This document shows, in pieces, positions 15,401 to 26,806 of a stretch of DNA of 64,000 bases. The notes under the pieces are model-generated. The model was not told where the DNA came from. It did not search any database and worked only from the letters and a program-made list of their open reading frames with translations. The DNA comes from Diphasiastrum complanatum (taxonomy: Eukaryota; Streptophyta; Lycopodiopsida; Lycopodiales; Lycopodiaceae): contig CM055109.1 in NCBI GenBank assembly GCA_029204225.1, positions 21,474,405-21,538,404 of the forward strand. Reading direction: 5' to 3'. The position numbers and the translations under genes were made by a program. Each line of letters begins with the position of its first letter. The first letter of the stretch is position 1.

Positions 15401-15848
15401 CCTTAACCCCTTAATCTAACTTTTATAGAGATTCACTGATCCATCTAGTTGCCCTATAGTCCCTATAGGAAAATATGCTTCACCACCAATGTGTTATGGG
15501 ACCAACACGCTTCCATTGCGCACTATGTTTGTAGTGGGTTTATTTCCTATCCTATCCTCAACCCAAGATCCAAGCACTCAAGCATCAAGTAGATGAAGTT
15601 AGTTGTCACAGGTAGGTTCGATCCCGTGAGATCGATAACATATCTCAAAATTTAGCATGTAGATCCACATCTAACTCTAACATATATTAACACTACATCC
15701 ATTAACCCTAAGATCCATAATGATAATAGCTTACTCTTTCTCTCTCTTCCTTTCTCTCTCACCAAAAGCATAAGAAATAGCAATTCCAATAGCATTCAAA
15801 TTCAACAATTAGCAAATACAACAAAGCATGAGAGATGGAGGAATAGAG
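12430..15848. other. Unassigned AT-rich stretch
   Basis: About 3.4 kb with no open frame that resembles a known protein. The left part (12430-13250) is of mixed composition and may be LTR or leader sequence; the right part is AT-rich. A CT-rich patch lies near 15735-15765. It sits between the truncated C1 copia element and the truncated gypsy RT, so it is probably decayed retroelement DNA, but I found no terminal motif to prove it. Confidence 0.4.
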
Positions 15849-16097
15849 TTAGAGAGCAAGGACATTCACAAGTCCATTCCATAAGAGAACCAATCTGCTT
15901 GTATTGAAATGAGGATGGAAATATGAGGAGCAACCATCAAGTAGTCTTTGTAGCTCTTTCTTTATAAGTTCATTCACGTTTGGATTACAGTGATAAAATT
16001 TTGTGACCTTTGGAACTGCATCAGACATTAAGGGTATCGTATGCTCAATAATCGGGAAGGAATTCCTTTGAGATCCTTGTAAGTTTAAGCAAAACAA
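15849..16097 (-). pseudogene. Ty3/gypsy RT N-terminal fragment
   Basis: Minus strand: EHTIPLMSDAVPKVTKFYHC, then PNVNELIKKELQRLLDGC. This matches the start of Ty3/gypsy RT ('EHRIPL..GA.P..Q..YR.NP.....K.EI..LL..G'). Homology fades near 15900, so palm, RNase H and integrase are missing. The link from protease (17.2 kb) to here is readable in pieces with several stops. Confidence 0.72.
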
Positions 16098-17109
16098 TTT
16101 TGGTACTTGATCAATAACTTCCTTAATGCTTGAAATTATTCAGGAGTCAGTTGTGCTCCAACTTGAACAATTTGCTTTGGCTCTCATAGTTCAGCAAGAT
16201 TCATTGGCTGAGTCCTAGCTGGTCCATCATAAACTTCCCTTGTTTCTGGTTCTTTTTCTACTAGTTCACGATGAGCTTTTGGTAACATAATCACAACATC
16301 ATCCAAAGTATAACGTTTGAAATGCTTTGGCATATAATCCTGGACTTCCTCTGATTATTTCTTTTCATAAGGGTTGATCTTTGATCTCCGTATAGCCTTC
16401 TTGGCAGGAATCAATCGTGGAGGCGAAGACTTCCTAGAAGATGTGCTCTTCTCTGAAGGTGATGATTTTTTTTATGGTAATTTTTTGCGAGAAATCTGAC
16501 TTGAAGATCATCTTCGACTTTCCCCCTTTCTTTATCTAATAAAGGTGGTACATTCTTAGAATCAAATTTTTGAGATGATTTTTCCTATTTTAGGACCGTA
16601 TTGTAGTGTTGCTTAGCTTGTTTCTTTGTCATTGGTCCTGCCATCTTTCGTTCCTTCAATACAACTGCTTTTGGCAGTTTTATTGTTGGTGCATCCGGAA
16701 TATCTCGAACTCCAAATCTCGTAGGGTCCATGTGATTGAGGATCTGCTCATCTGTAAGTTATGTATCTCTATCGTAAGTCAATGCATGACTAACATGTAT
16801 TCGTTCATCTTCAATCGGATCAGTGGTTATCCAGACCAAATTCATCACATTTAATGGAAAAGTGATTGGCGTATCCAAAGTTCGATCAATTTAGAAAATT
16901 TCGCTCAATTTGGATTGATTATTTCATTGACACATATAGCATGTTGTCAATCCACTGTTGCAAGAGCTTGATTCCAATTGACAGTGTTGGTTTGAGAGTC
17001 ATAATGGACTCCCAAAGTCTTCATTTGTTGATCATAGGTATGATTAGTTGTTGATGAATCATCATCCCCTCTTTGGACTACTAGCTTGATAGTCCAAGTG
17101 ATTGGATCT

Positions 17110-17456
17110 ACCTTGATCGCACGCTCACGATTCTCAAAAGTAATTTTGCCAGTGCCCTAGTTATGAATAACTTGCGCAACTCGTAACCATGGACGTCCCA
17201 ATAAAATTCAATATACATTTGGCACATCAGGTAAGTCCATTACTACAAAAGTAATAACAAACTGCACTCCAGTTATTTTGATAGGTATGTCTTCCACCAT
17301 TCCTCTCGGATGATCAGCCAGCTTAATGGCAAAAGTGGCAGACTTCAACTTTGTAAGTCCCCACTCTGCACATAACTTGATTGAAATCAGGTTAACTCCT
17401 GAACCTCCATCAATCATGGCTGCTTCTTTACCAAATTGTCTATGTTGTATAAGCAT
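17110..17456 (-). pseudogene. Gypsy aspartic protease
   Basis: Minus strand. AAMIDGGSGVNLISIKLCAE contains the D-G-G-S-G variant of the retroviral protease D-T/S-G active site. It is followed by a short beta-rich core ending VMDLPDVPNVY and, in another frame, by a degenerate 'LLGRPWL'-like strand (ROW at about 17200-17170) and IHN-GTGKITFE. One frameshift and one stop near 17200-17160 separate these parts. The order gag-protease-RT on one strand shows that 15849-19201 is a single gypsy element remnant. Confidence 0.75.
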
Positions 17457-17948
17457 AGTGATGTTTTTCTGCTCACTTTCCCAAGCAGTTCCTACATTGA
17501 GTACTTAGTTTATTTCTTCAAACCTGACACAAAATAGTGGCTTCTGACGAACTTGTGGTTCCAGTCAATCTTTCTGCTAATACTTCTTTTGCTTTCGGCA
17601 CCAACTTAAGAAATTATCCCAGTGTAATATCCATCTTACTAGACAGAATACTTACGATCATTTATGATTGCAGTGCTTCTGGTTCTATCATCTTGAAGGG
17701 TTCTTCATGATGGTGAAACTATGTATTCACATATGTTCTTGGATCTGCTTGTGGCATAGAAGGAGAAGAAACTTTGGCTGCTGCTTTAACGGCTTCTCGG
17801 GCTTCTTTATCTTGCATTGTTTGATCCACTCTCTCATATCTTGATATCTTTTCTTTTCTACTTTGAGATTCGGATATACCCCTGATACGGTAGATATATC
17901 TTTAGTTGGTGCAGATTCAGTAGGTACTGGATCAACTAGAACCTCCTC

Positions 17949-18600
17949 CTATTTCTGAGCTCTGGTAGCAACCATCAAAGGTACATCTGGTTCGGATTGA
18001 ACAACTGGGCTTTTCTTGATCGTAATCATATTCACTGGAGCAGTAACCGGAGGTGGTTTGGGTCTTGCAGGACATTCTTTATAACAGTGTCCATAACCAC
18101 AATCTCTATAGAATGGTATAACCTTTCCTTTGTTTGGACATTCAGCAACTCTATGGTTCTCTCCGCATGCAAAACATCCAAGTGGTGCTCTGGACCATTG
18201 TCTAGCTGCTTGTTGTTGTGCAACAACATAGACAGCATATTGCTCTGAAGGACCACTCTCGTGATCATTGCTATAGTTCCATTGCTCATTACCAAGATAA
18301 GGTTCGGGTTCCATTAGATTTGCAGGATGAGCACTCTGTCCCGTCGGAGCTGGAAAGCTAGTCGTTCTGGAAATCCAAGGGCAAAATTGAACAACTTCCC
18401 ATCAGGTCCCTTTGAATAAGTAGGTTTTCAATATTGGAGCTTAGCATACCTCTGTTGAATAATATGAGGATTTAAAGAGCAAAAGGCTATTTCATGTCCC
18501 GTAGAGTTACACAGATGACAAACAGTATTCGTCATTCGTTGTTTCAATGTTGGACATTCATTAATAATGTGATTGCTTGCACAAATCGAACACTAGACAT
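17949..18600 (-). pseudogene. Gypsy Gag nucleocapsid region with serial zinc knuckles
   Basis: Minus strand, across frames: CSICASNHIINEC (about 18595-18555), CHLCNSTGHEIAFC (about 18525-18480), CFACGENHRVAEC (about 18175-18135) and a fourth, degenerate one, YRDCGYGHCYKEC (about 18110-18065), in which the first Cys is Tyr. The first and third have three rather than four residues between the second Cys and His. Downstream MITIKK-VVQSEPDVPLMVATRAQ leads toward the protease. Frame changes separate the knuckles. Confidence 0.7.
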
Positions 18601-19201
18601 TTTTTTGGCTAGGAAAAGTTTTTGCAAACTTTTCTGGTTCTTTGTTCGCTTTTCCATTGAATTCTTCCAAGGCTTTAATCTTTTTATCAAGTTGAGACTG
18701 CATCTTTTCCAACTGCATCTGTTGCTTTTGACCAAGTTTCTCAAACTCGTCGATCATCTTCTCTGTAGTTGCATTGTTATTTGTTGATGCAATGGTGGTG
18801 GATGTTGTCGTGGTTTGCCCCGCCATATAAGGCAACATTCCACCATTTGGGTCGTCATTAGAATATTCATCCTCCTCACGAATTGCATCGTCCATAGCAC
18901 TTTGTATTGTCGCGTATTCATTATGGCGTTTTAGCTTGTGTCTAATCCTTTTAGGTAGACTTGCTAAAAACCACATAATTAAAGCATCCTCATTGATTAG
19001 TTCGGGATCACACTCAGATTCGAGATGTTTAACCTGTTCAACATAATCTCTTACTACCTCTCTCTTTCCCATTTTAATTTTACTTAAAAGGAGAAAGGGA
19101 TCTTCCATAAATTTTATGGGCTTAAATCTCGTAATGAGAGCGGCTTTAACCACTTCCGGGAAACTTGCTTCTAGAGTGTTTGCCATAGACGCATGATTCA
19201 C
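18593..19201 (-). pseudogene. Gypsy Gag capsid-like region
   Basis: A 202-codon minus-strand frame. Residues 1-90 match the Retrotrans_gag pattern: LITRFKPIKFMEDPFLLLSK, VRDYVEQVKHLESECDPE and ALIMWFLASLPKRIRHKL. A low-complexity Thr/Asn stretch and a Gln/Lys-rich coiled-coil (EKLGQKQQMQLEKMQSQLDK) follow before the zinc knuckles. The upstream end at 19201 abuts a copia GAG-pre-integrase fragment at 19206, so one of the two elements was inserted into, or recombined with, the other. Confidence 0.82.
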
Positions 19202-19205
19202 AAAA

Positions 19206-19350
19206 GAAAGATTTCCTATCTAATGAAGAAGGGAAATACAATCCATCAACTAAGTTATTACAATGCATATAGGAAAGTGATCTTGTATTCACGTGTCCAA
19301 ATCGAGTATGCCACAAAATAGCATTATCGTTTACATTTTCATGAGAGATG
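19206..19350 (-). pseudogene. Copia E GAG-pre-integrase fragment
   Basis: Minus strand: SISHENVNDNAILWHTRFGHVN, then TRSLSYM and GLYFPSSL. This is the HHCC-type pre-integrase start, with WH and GHVN present. It continues the protease at 19355-19846 after a one-base frame change and ends where gypsy gag sequence begins. The sequence differs from the C1/C2 families (LLWHYRLGHLN), so it is a different copia family. Confidence 0.75.
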
Positions 19351-19354
19351 CTAG

Positions 19355-19846
19355 CTAATGCAACTGAATAAGAGAGACTCTAGTGCATGTAGTTAGAGTA
19401 GTATCGTCCTCGAATATTGTACACTGCTCAGATGAGAAAGTAACAGTGTAGCCCTCATCAGTTATCTTGGAGACTGATAACAGGTTCTTTGATAGTTGAG
19501 GAACGTGAAAGACGTTGGGAACACAAATAGATAGATCATTGTTGAATGTGATCTTGACTATCCCTTTGCCTTCAACACGTACGGTGCTTGAACCTTTGAG
19601 GTAGATGAATTGATCTTTGTTGTAAGCTGCATACTCAGTAAACCATTCCTTGCAAGAGGTCATGTGTTGGGTAGCACCGCTGTCCAAGTACCAGCTATCA
19701 CAATCTTCGTTGTTGTTACTGTAAGCCATTAACAAATGTGTATCTTGCTCCTTGAATTTTCTGGTTGTTGTTGTTGCTGCTGCTTCTTTGCCTCGTTGTA
19801 GATGCAGATGCAACACTCCTTGATGTCGTGATTGGCTCTCTTGCAA
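19355..19846 (-). pseudogene. Copia E protease
   Basis: Minus-strand frame with WYLDSGATQHMTSCKEWF, the intact D-S-G-A protease active site with the flanking His-Met, then VFHVPQLSKNLLSVSKI, typical of copia protease. The first part of the frame overlaps the Gag frame at 19729. A frame change at about 19350 separates it from the pre-integrase domain. Confidence 0.85.
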
Positions 19847-20472
19847 TATCTGCAGAAAAGCTTCTTTCGTGATCCACTATTCTCACCTTGAGTGTGAGGC
19901 TTTTGCTGTTGCTGCTGCACTTGATTCTTGCCCTTGGAATAGTCTTTCTTCTTGGTATACAGGGCCATGGATTTGTCTTTGATGGACAGGCCGCTAGTCT
20001 TTCTCCGTATTTCTTCTTGAAGAAGATGACCGATCACCTTTTGAAGAGTGAGGTCGAGTTGTGTGGAGATCATCACCACAAAGTGTTCATACGACTTTGG
20101 AAGAGAAGAAAGCAAGGTCATGACAGCATCATCATCTTGAATAGAACATCCTACAGCTGAATACTGATCCAATAAAGACTTGAAGCTGTTGATGTGAAAA
20201 GTGATGGCAATAGAATTAGACATGATAAGAGTAAAGAACTTCCTTCTAAGATGTAATCTAGTGGTTACATCATGAGTCTCATAGAGATTTGATGCATTCT
20301 TAGAGGTTTTGCATGAGGTAACGTGGGATAGTTGGGAGTCGGCCAGATTGAATGTGATGCATGCTAAGGCCTTCTGATCTTTGATCTTCCATGCCTTTGC
20401 TTGATCACCATCTTCTGGTTTTAGGTCAACACTTTCTACTACATCCCAAAGATCTCTATCTATCAACATCAT
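19729..20472 (-). pseudogene. Copia E Gag
   Basis: A 247-codon minus-strand frame. It has the UBN2-type Gag body (LWDVVESVDLKPEDGDQAK, LRRKFFTLIM, DAVMTLLSSLPKSYEHFVVM, VIGHLLQEEIRRK), a Gln-rich linker, and one canonical CCHC knuckle, CRYCKRANHDIKEC. It lies just upstream of the protease and just downstream of the PBS at 20627-20638. The expected start region (GSSSSSSS-IDKFNGSN-type) is seen in another frame near 20480-20560, so the 5' end of gag is frame-shifted. Confidence 0.85.
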
Positions 20473-20626
20473 CCGGAATTTTAACTTCCAGATGTAGAGT
20501 TAGAACCATTGAACTTGTCAATGATTCTAGCTTCGCTGGATGATGAAGACGAAGAGCTACCTATATGAGACATACTAACAATAATACAAATAGAACGCAC
20601 TTAATCTCTCGGTTTATATGAGCTAC

Positions 20627-20638
20627 GCTCTGATACCA
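20627..20638 (-). other. Primer binding site of copia E (tRNA-iMet type)
   Basis: The minus strand reads TGGTATCAGAGC, the standard plant copia primer binding site complementary to the 3' end of initiator tRNA-Met. It lies between gag and the LTR edge TGATGGGG at 20642. Confidence 0.85.
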
Positions 20639-20641
20639 ATC

Positions 20642-21350
20642 TGATGGGGCAAGGGAGTCAGAAGAACGCAAACGGAGAAGAGAGCAGGAATATTGTGGAA
20701 CAGCTCTCCCGTTACAATCAGCTGTTAGATGCAAAAATAGTCTAATAGAAAGCTTATGCTAAATATAATCACAACTTTAAGTGTTCTAATTGCCCAACAG
20801 GATCTTAAAAATTTAATTCATACTCACAAAAACGAGAGTACGGTCCACTGAAAAGATTAGAAATGGTTTGTGTGTGGTATTACTGAAAAACGGATTCAAT
20901 GTAAAGTTTAGTTCTGAAATAGATGGAAAGAGCAGTATGATATCGCGAGTTTCTCAGACATCAAAGATAGCCATCGTCTAATCAGAAGTGAAGGAGTCGT
21001 AGACATTCTAATCAGAGTGAGTAAACAAGCGCGATCAAACAGCGATAAAGTGCATTCAATCACAACAAACATTCATCTACGTTATACATTGATAAAAAAA
21101 CATGTTGCTGCTATATTACACTGAAGCACAATAAAATAGCATTTACAATTAAAATGACGGCATAACTGGGAGGCTCAAAATCGTACGTCTCATGGACGGA
21201 GCGTCTCCTAGAGTGTGCTTGGATGATCTATTTATAGATTTCATCCATGTATTAATTATAGTAAATGCTTTTCACCTAATTAGATAAGCCGTTGTACTTG
21301 GAAGTATTTGGCTTTTGTGACAACTTTACATAGTATATACGGTCAACAAA
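20642..21350 (-). repeat. 5' LTR of copia E (far end uncertain)
   Basis: LTR sequence begins with TG at 20642, directly outside the PBS. No second copy exists in the window, so the outer boundary is a guess; composition changes at about 21350, where CTCTCACTTCGCA repeats start. Confidence 0.5.
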
Positions 21351-21375
21351 TCAGGAACATTGACGCGGACGAGGA

Positions 21376-21612
21376 CGTCGCAAATTCTCTCACTTCGCAT
21401 TGTACGTGAAGTGGTTTTCTCTCACTTCACAAATTTCGGAAAGTTGTTTTCTCTCACTTCGCAAATTTCGGGAAGTGTCTAGGAACGTCCTTCATTCAAA
21501 ATAGACGACCTTTGCTTTTTCTCTCTCTTCGGATTTTTTTTGCAGAAAAGTTGAAGGTGCCCTTAAAAAGACGAAGGTGCCCTCAAAAAGACGAAGGTGC
21601 CCTTAAAATAGT
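21376..21612. repeat. Short minisatellites
   Basis: Two neighbouring arrays. At about 21376-21480 the phrase TCTCTCACTTC(G/A)CA is repeated three times, twice followed by AATTTCGG. At about 21552-21612 a unit of about 20 bp, GAAGGTGCCCTTAAAAAGAC, occurs three times. Confidence 0.75.
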
Positions 21613-21910
21613 TTAACTCATGAAAATAGATGACCTTCAGGAATTTTCTCTCTTCGCATTTTTTGAGAAAATGCTAAAAGCCGAAGGTGTTGAAAACTGT
21701 TAAACTTTTGAATTGTGCGAACCGCTGGAACTGACCGTGCTTACACCTCAAGGGCATCACCTTGCCTCATCAAGTCTCCCGTTTTGCCAACCACCCCGAC
21801 CGTGGACTCACCCGTGCTTACACTGTGGGCAACACCTTGCACAATGGTTGTCCTGACAAATCTCAAAAAGTGGACATCCCTGTGAGACTTGCGAAGCTGA
21901 CCAACTAGTT

Positions 21911-21923
21911 GGCTCTGATACCA
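21911..21923 (-). other. Primer binding site of a minus-strand LTR element
   Basis: The minus strand reads TGGTATCAGAGCC, followed outward by TGTTGCGCC at 21926, a likely LTR edge. Sequence on its inner side (21741-21910) has an open frame that I could not match to Gag. The LTR presumably extends rightward past 22400; its end was not found. Confidence 0.6.
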
Positions 21924-23724
21924 CATGTTGCGCCGACGCCTCAAAGGCCGTTGGGACTTAAGCAGTTTTTCCAACACGCGCTTAAGTCTAACATTCATCC
22001 ATCATGCACTTATATAAAAGCCAACTTAGAAAACGTAACAAGCTTAACCATTCAGACTTAAGAAAACTGGAATCCCAACCAACCTGAAAGTCATCTTAAA
22101 ATCAGTCCCCAAAAGGTAACCAAAGGCAAAGACAAGCCACACATGAAACCCAAGGCATAATGGTCGCCAAACTGACCAAATGGCATAGCGGTGAGCCACA
22201 CGTCGATGATGTGGACCCATAGGCGCCAATGATGCAAAAATATTGTAGCAAGGGTCCTTCCACTTGGACCAGTCCCGTAGGCGAAACCAAAATGCCTGGC
22301 TCGCGCTGGTAGAGGGAGTTGAGACCTGGCGACTGGATTTCTGGCGCTGGTTGAGTTGCCCAAATTTTTGTCTGCCGAACTCCCCCTACAGTTCTAGTGT
22401 GATTTGGCGTGCCCCCTCTATCCGAGAATATAATGCTTCATGGTAAAGCACGCTTTTCAGGACTTAGTTTTTATTTTGTTGATTAAGCTTGGCAAGTCTG
22501 GCAGAATCAGTCTGGCTCCCGAACATGGGTCTCGAGAGCCGTCCCGGTGGTAGAATCAACTTTGGTTCCTGATTAGGCCATGACTCGAGCTCCACAGTTA
22601 GCTCATGACTTATAACTACTTGGCTGGCTCACCATAGGTCGGAGGCTCAGTCCTTGACTTCATAACTTGCTCTGGGACCTGTAGGGAGTGCCACCCCTTA
22701 AAGTCTTACAAGGCACCTTGGTGCACCTAAACCAGCTTTACAACAAAATCTTCGATCTGGCTATTTTTTGACAAATATGGTAAAATTAACCTTCGCTGAA
22801 CTCACACATAGTATATTTGACTCAGATAAGGCTAGGGTAGAACTGGCGAAGGTTTTGATAGACAAGCAGTACAATTTTTGCAGTTTGGCGAGGGTAATAA
22901 TATGGATTTTTCAAGATTCTGGTAACAATATTGTGTTGAGCTCAAAAATGGTAGCTTACTATAAATAGTATCCTCATAAATTCCAATGAAGGTTTCGGCG
23001 AAGGTTACAAATCTAATACTGTTATTTTTGCAAAAAGAATATTTTTTGACAAAAATAGGTCAATATGATACGTGGCCTCTGCTTATCGTTCACCGAACTC
23101 ACTAATGAACCAAAATAGTAAGTCAGATTGACACATACTTTGGTGAAGGTTTATCAGTCACTAGATGAACAATCACTTTGACCTTATATTTTTAGAATTA
23201 ATGTTCGCTGACCTGGCAGTAGATAGATCTGAATCACACCTATGTACAGTGAATCAGATGAAGGTTCTTTTTCTGTATTTTTTAGGGTCTTGAGTGTTTT
23301 TTGGTGTTTTCTAATGGTTTTTTTGATGTTTCTGCAAATCTGCAGGGAAGGAATGTTCGCCCTTCAAATTGAAGTTTTTGTGAGCAAAATCAAAGGTGGC
23401 TACAACTCGATAAACGTTTCCTTAAAGAGGGTAAAAAATTATCAGCTCTAATAACAATTTTGCCTCCTTTTGATCAAAATCTAGTAGATTTGATCGATTT
23501 TTGTTGTTTTTTTTTATTTCTCAGATCCAAATGGATCTTAAGAATGGTGATCTAAATAGCTTCCCTTGCTCCACAATCAAATTAGATTTCAAACAAGAAG
23601 ATCCACTCAAATCAAACAAAATCACTCCAAATTTAACACTAAATTGCACTATTCATGCCAAGACAAGATGCCTAATGCAAGCTAACCATCAATCAAACAT
23701 GCTCTAAACTAAAAAATTGGCGTA

Positions 23725-23744
23725 GCTCCCCGGCAACAATGCCA
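23725..23744 (-). other. tRNA-Asp-type primer binding site of a gypsy element
   Basis: The minus strand reads TGGCATTGTTGCCGGGGAGC. This is close to TGGCGCCGTTGCCGGGGA, the plant gypsy primer site complementary to tRNA-Asp, as in Athila-like elements. TGTAGTGG at 23749, just outside it, is a likely LTR start. The gypsy coding remnant at 15849-19201 has the same orientation and could be its interior, separated by the copia E insertion; this is inference. Confidence 0.65.
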
Positions 23745-25107
23745 AAATTGTAGTGGTTTTTTTTGGTAAGAGACCCAACTTAACTTGACATTTAGGCCTG
23801 CGACCTTAAAAGTCCAGCAAAAAGACCTAAAGTCCTTTTATTAACTTTCCTGCCTTGGGATCCACAAACCCTCCAATAGTGATACCAATGTAAAGACCAC
23901 CAGGAGAAATCTAAGATGAAGATAGGAAAAATATCGTCTAGTGGGAGCTAAACCATCCATCCAAACAGATGTGTGTCCAAACACCTCACCTCCGAGCCAT
24001 GGAATGTGAATGCTTGCAGATAGGAGAGAAACCAGTAACGAAGAACCAAAAGCCAAAGTATAGAAGCGAGTTCCTACCCATATATAATGAGGGGCAAGAG
24101 GTCTATGCATGCACCCATGCAAACCCCCATGGACTCAAGCTAATCTTAGGTCTCGTATCACATGCAGTCCTCATCTGCCACATGCCATGCATTGCTCCAC
24201 ATATCTCCATAGGAGTATCTAGGTTCTCTCAAGGTTATTGGTTACAAAACTGGCCTTGACATGGAATTAAACCGAGGCGTAGCCAACAATCTCAAACACT
24301 AGAGAGTTGTCTACCATATCAAGACTATTCCAAATCCTTTGAGCTGGATATGGCCATAACAATGCCACCTAGAATGTGCATGGTCCCTAGCTTATGTGGC
24401 AACCGTTATGGGTACCACCTCACCTCCTAAGTCACCTAGCCACCACCCATTTTATGCCAACTCACCTACATGCCTCATGGATCATGCCTATGTCCCAACT
24501 ACAAGGCCATAATCTAACCATATGACTAATTGACCATTTCGCCTTACCTTAGACTCCTATGGCTAACACTCAATCCCAAAGTATAGGGTTGTAGGTATAG
24601 GTTCCAGGTACAACCAAGAAGCTAATGGGGGGAGGAAGTTTCTCCTTTGGAGAAATCCTTCTCTGACTTTTTTTGTTTATTGTGTGCAAGAAATTTACAA
24701 GCCTAGGAAGTGCCAAGGATCAAAGAGTGACATCAAAAAGTGAGGACGGAGTACACTCCTTCCTTTGTACTTGCAAAAAATATAGAAGGAAGGATTACGT
24801 TCATCCTGTCCTCCTCTTTCCTCCCTAAAAGACTTGGCATAAGGTTCTTCTAATTTTACATAAAAAGCTTTCAAAACTTAAAATAAAACATGTGTTATGA
24901 AAAGTTTGCTTAAACTTTAGCTTATACCTTGATTTAGGCTTTAAAAAGTACAAGGATGTGTACAACGTCCTTTGTACTTTCCAAAAGTTATATCAAAAAT
25001 TTGTAATTCCTTTACATAGCCCCTTGGAAAATGCAATGGTGGTAGGTAGAAGTAAGATTTAGACTGACTAGCTTGCCATACGGACGCGCGCGCGAGGGGT
25101 CCCGCTT

Positions 25108-25108
<1 letters not shown>

Positions 25109-25169
<61 letters not shown>
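25109..25169. repeat. Compound (CT)n(CA)n microsatellite, copy 1
   Basis: CT run followed directly by CA run, preceded by GCGCGCGCGAGGGGTCC. It is part of the tandem duplication. Confidence 0.95.
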
Positions 25170-25172
<3 letters not shown>

Positions 25173-26739
25173 CGACCACCTCTTTTTTATGGCATGTTTT
25201 ATGTAAGGTGAAGCCGGTTAGGTCCCTTTTTTCAACGTGTGAAAACACCCTTAAGAGCCACGTCCCATGCCTAGGAAACTAAGATTCCATCTATTTATAT
25301 CTCTAGAATGTCATTCCCCGTGAAAGAGCCAAAGGAGGGCCCTTCTACTGACCCTCTTGCATGCCCTCAGCTCCGTTGAATAACAGCTTCATAGAGCTCT
25401 TCTACCCACCCTCTAAATGCCTTCCGCTCCAGCAAAACGAAGCAGGTCCACACATGTGTTTTTGAAACCAACAAGACCTCCTCTACAAGGAGACGTGCAC
25501 ATCCCACCCAACTTTTTGGCACATGAACATTACAAAACGAAGCAGGTCCACGCATGTGTTTTCGAAACCAACAAGTCTACTAAAAGGAGGCATGCACATC
25601 CCACCCAACAAACAGATGTATGTCCAAACACCTCACCTCCGAGCCATGGAATGTGAATGCTTGAAGACAGGAGAGAAACCAGTAATGAAGAACCAAAAGC
25701 CAAAGTGTAGGAGGGCGAGTTCCTACCCATATATAATGAGGGGCAAGAGGTCTATGCATGCACCCATGCAACAAACTCCCATGGACTCAAGCTAATATTA
25801 GGTCACGTATCACATGCAGTCCTCATCTGCCACATGCCATGCATTGCTCCACATATCTCCATAGGAGTATCTAGGTTCTCTCAAGGTTAATGGTTACAAA
25901 ACTGGCCTTGACATGGAATTAAACCGAGGCGTAGCCAACAATCTCAAACACTAGAGAGTTGTCTACCATATCAAGACTATTCCAAATCCTTTGAGCTGGA
26001 TATGGCCATAACAGTGCCACCTAGAATGTGCATGGTCCCTAGCTTACCACCTCACCTCCTAAGTCACCTAGCCACCACCCATCTTGGGCCACCTCACCTA
26101 CATGCCTCATGGATCATGCCTATCTCCCAACTACAAGGCCACAATCTAACCATATGACGAATTGACCATTTTGCCTTACCTTAGACTCCTATGGCCAACA
26201 CTCAATCCCAAAGTATAGGGTTGTAGGTATAGGTTCCAGGTACAACCAAGAAGCTGATGGGGGGAGGAAGTTCCTCCTTTGGAGAAATCCTTCTTTGACT
26301 TTTTTTGTTTATTGTGTGCAAGGAATTTACAAGCCTAGGAAGGGCCAAGGATCAAAGAGTGGCGTCAAAAAGTGAGGAGGGAGTACACTCCTTCCTTTGT
26401 ACTTGCAAAAAATATAGAAGGAAGGATTACGTTCATCCTGTCCTCCTCTTTCCTCCCTAAAAGACTTGGCATAAGGTTCTTCTAATTTTACATAAAAAGC
26501 TTTCAAAACTTAAAATAAAACATGTGTTATGAAAAGTTTGCTTAAACTTTAGCTTATACCTTGATTTAAGCTTTAAGAAGTACAAGGACGTGTACAACGT
26601 CCTTTGTACTTTTCAAAAGGTATATCAAAAGTTTGTAATTCCTTTACACAGCCCCTTGGAAAACGCAATCGTGGTAGGTAGAAGTAAGATTTAGACTGAC
26701 TGGCTTGCCATACAAACGCGCGCGCGAGGGGTCCTGCTT

Positions 26740-26740
<1 letters not shown>

Positions 26741-26803
<63 letters not shown>
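26741..26803. repeat. Compound (CT)n(CA)n microsatellite, copy 2
   Basis: The counterpart of the compound repeat in copy 1, with a slightly different number of units. Confidence 0.95.

Positions 26804-26806
<3 letters not shown>

Noticed and set aside
15849-20472. One single element spanning gag to RT
   Set aside because: 15849-19201 has gypsy Gag/protease/RT, while 19206-20472 has copia Gag and protease; they are two elements in contact.
23969-24259. 96-codon frame repeated at 25523-25795
   Set aside because: Repetition comes from the 1.65-kb duplication; reading frames differ between copies and no domain is visible.
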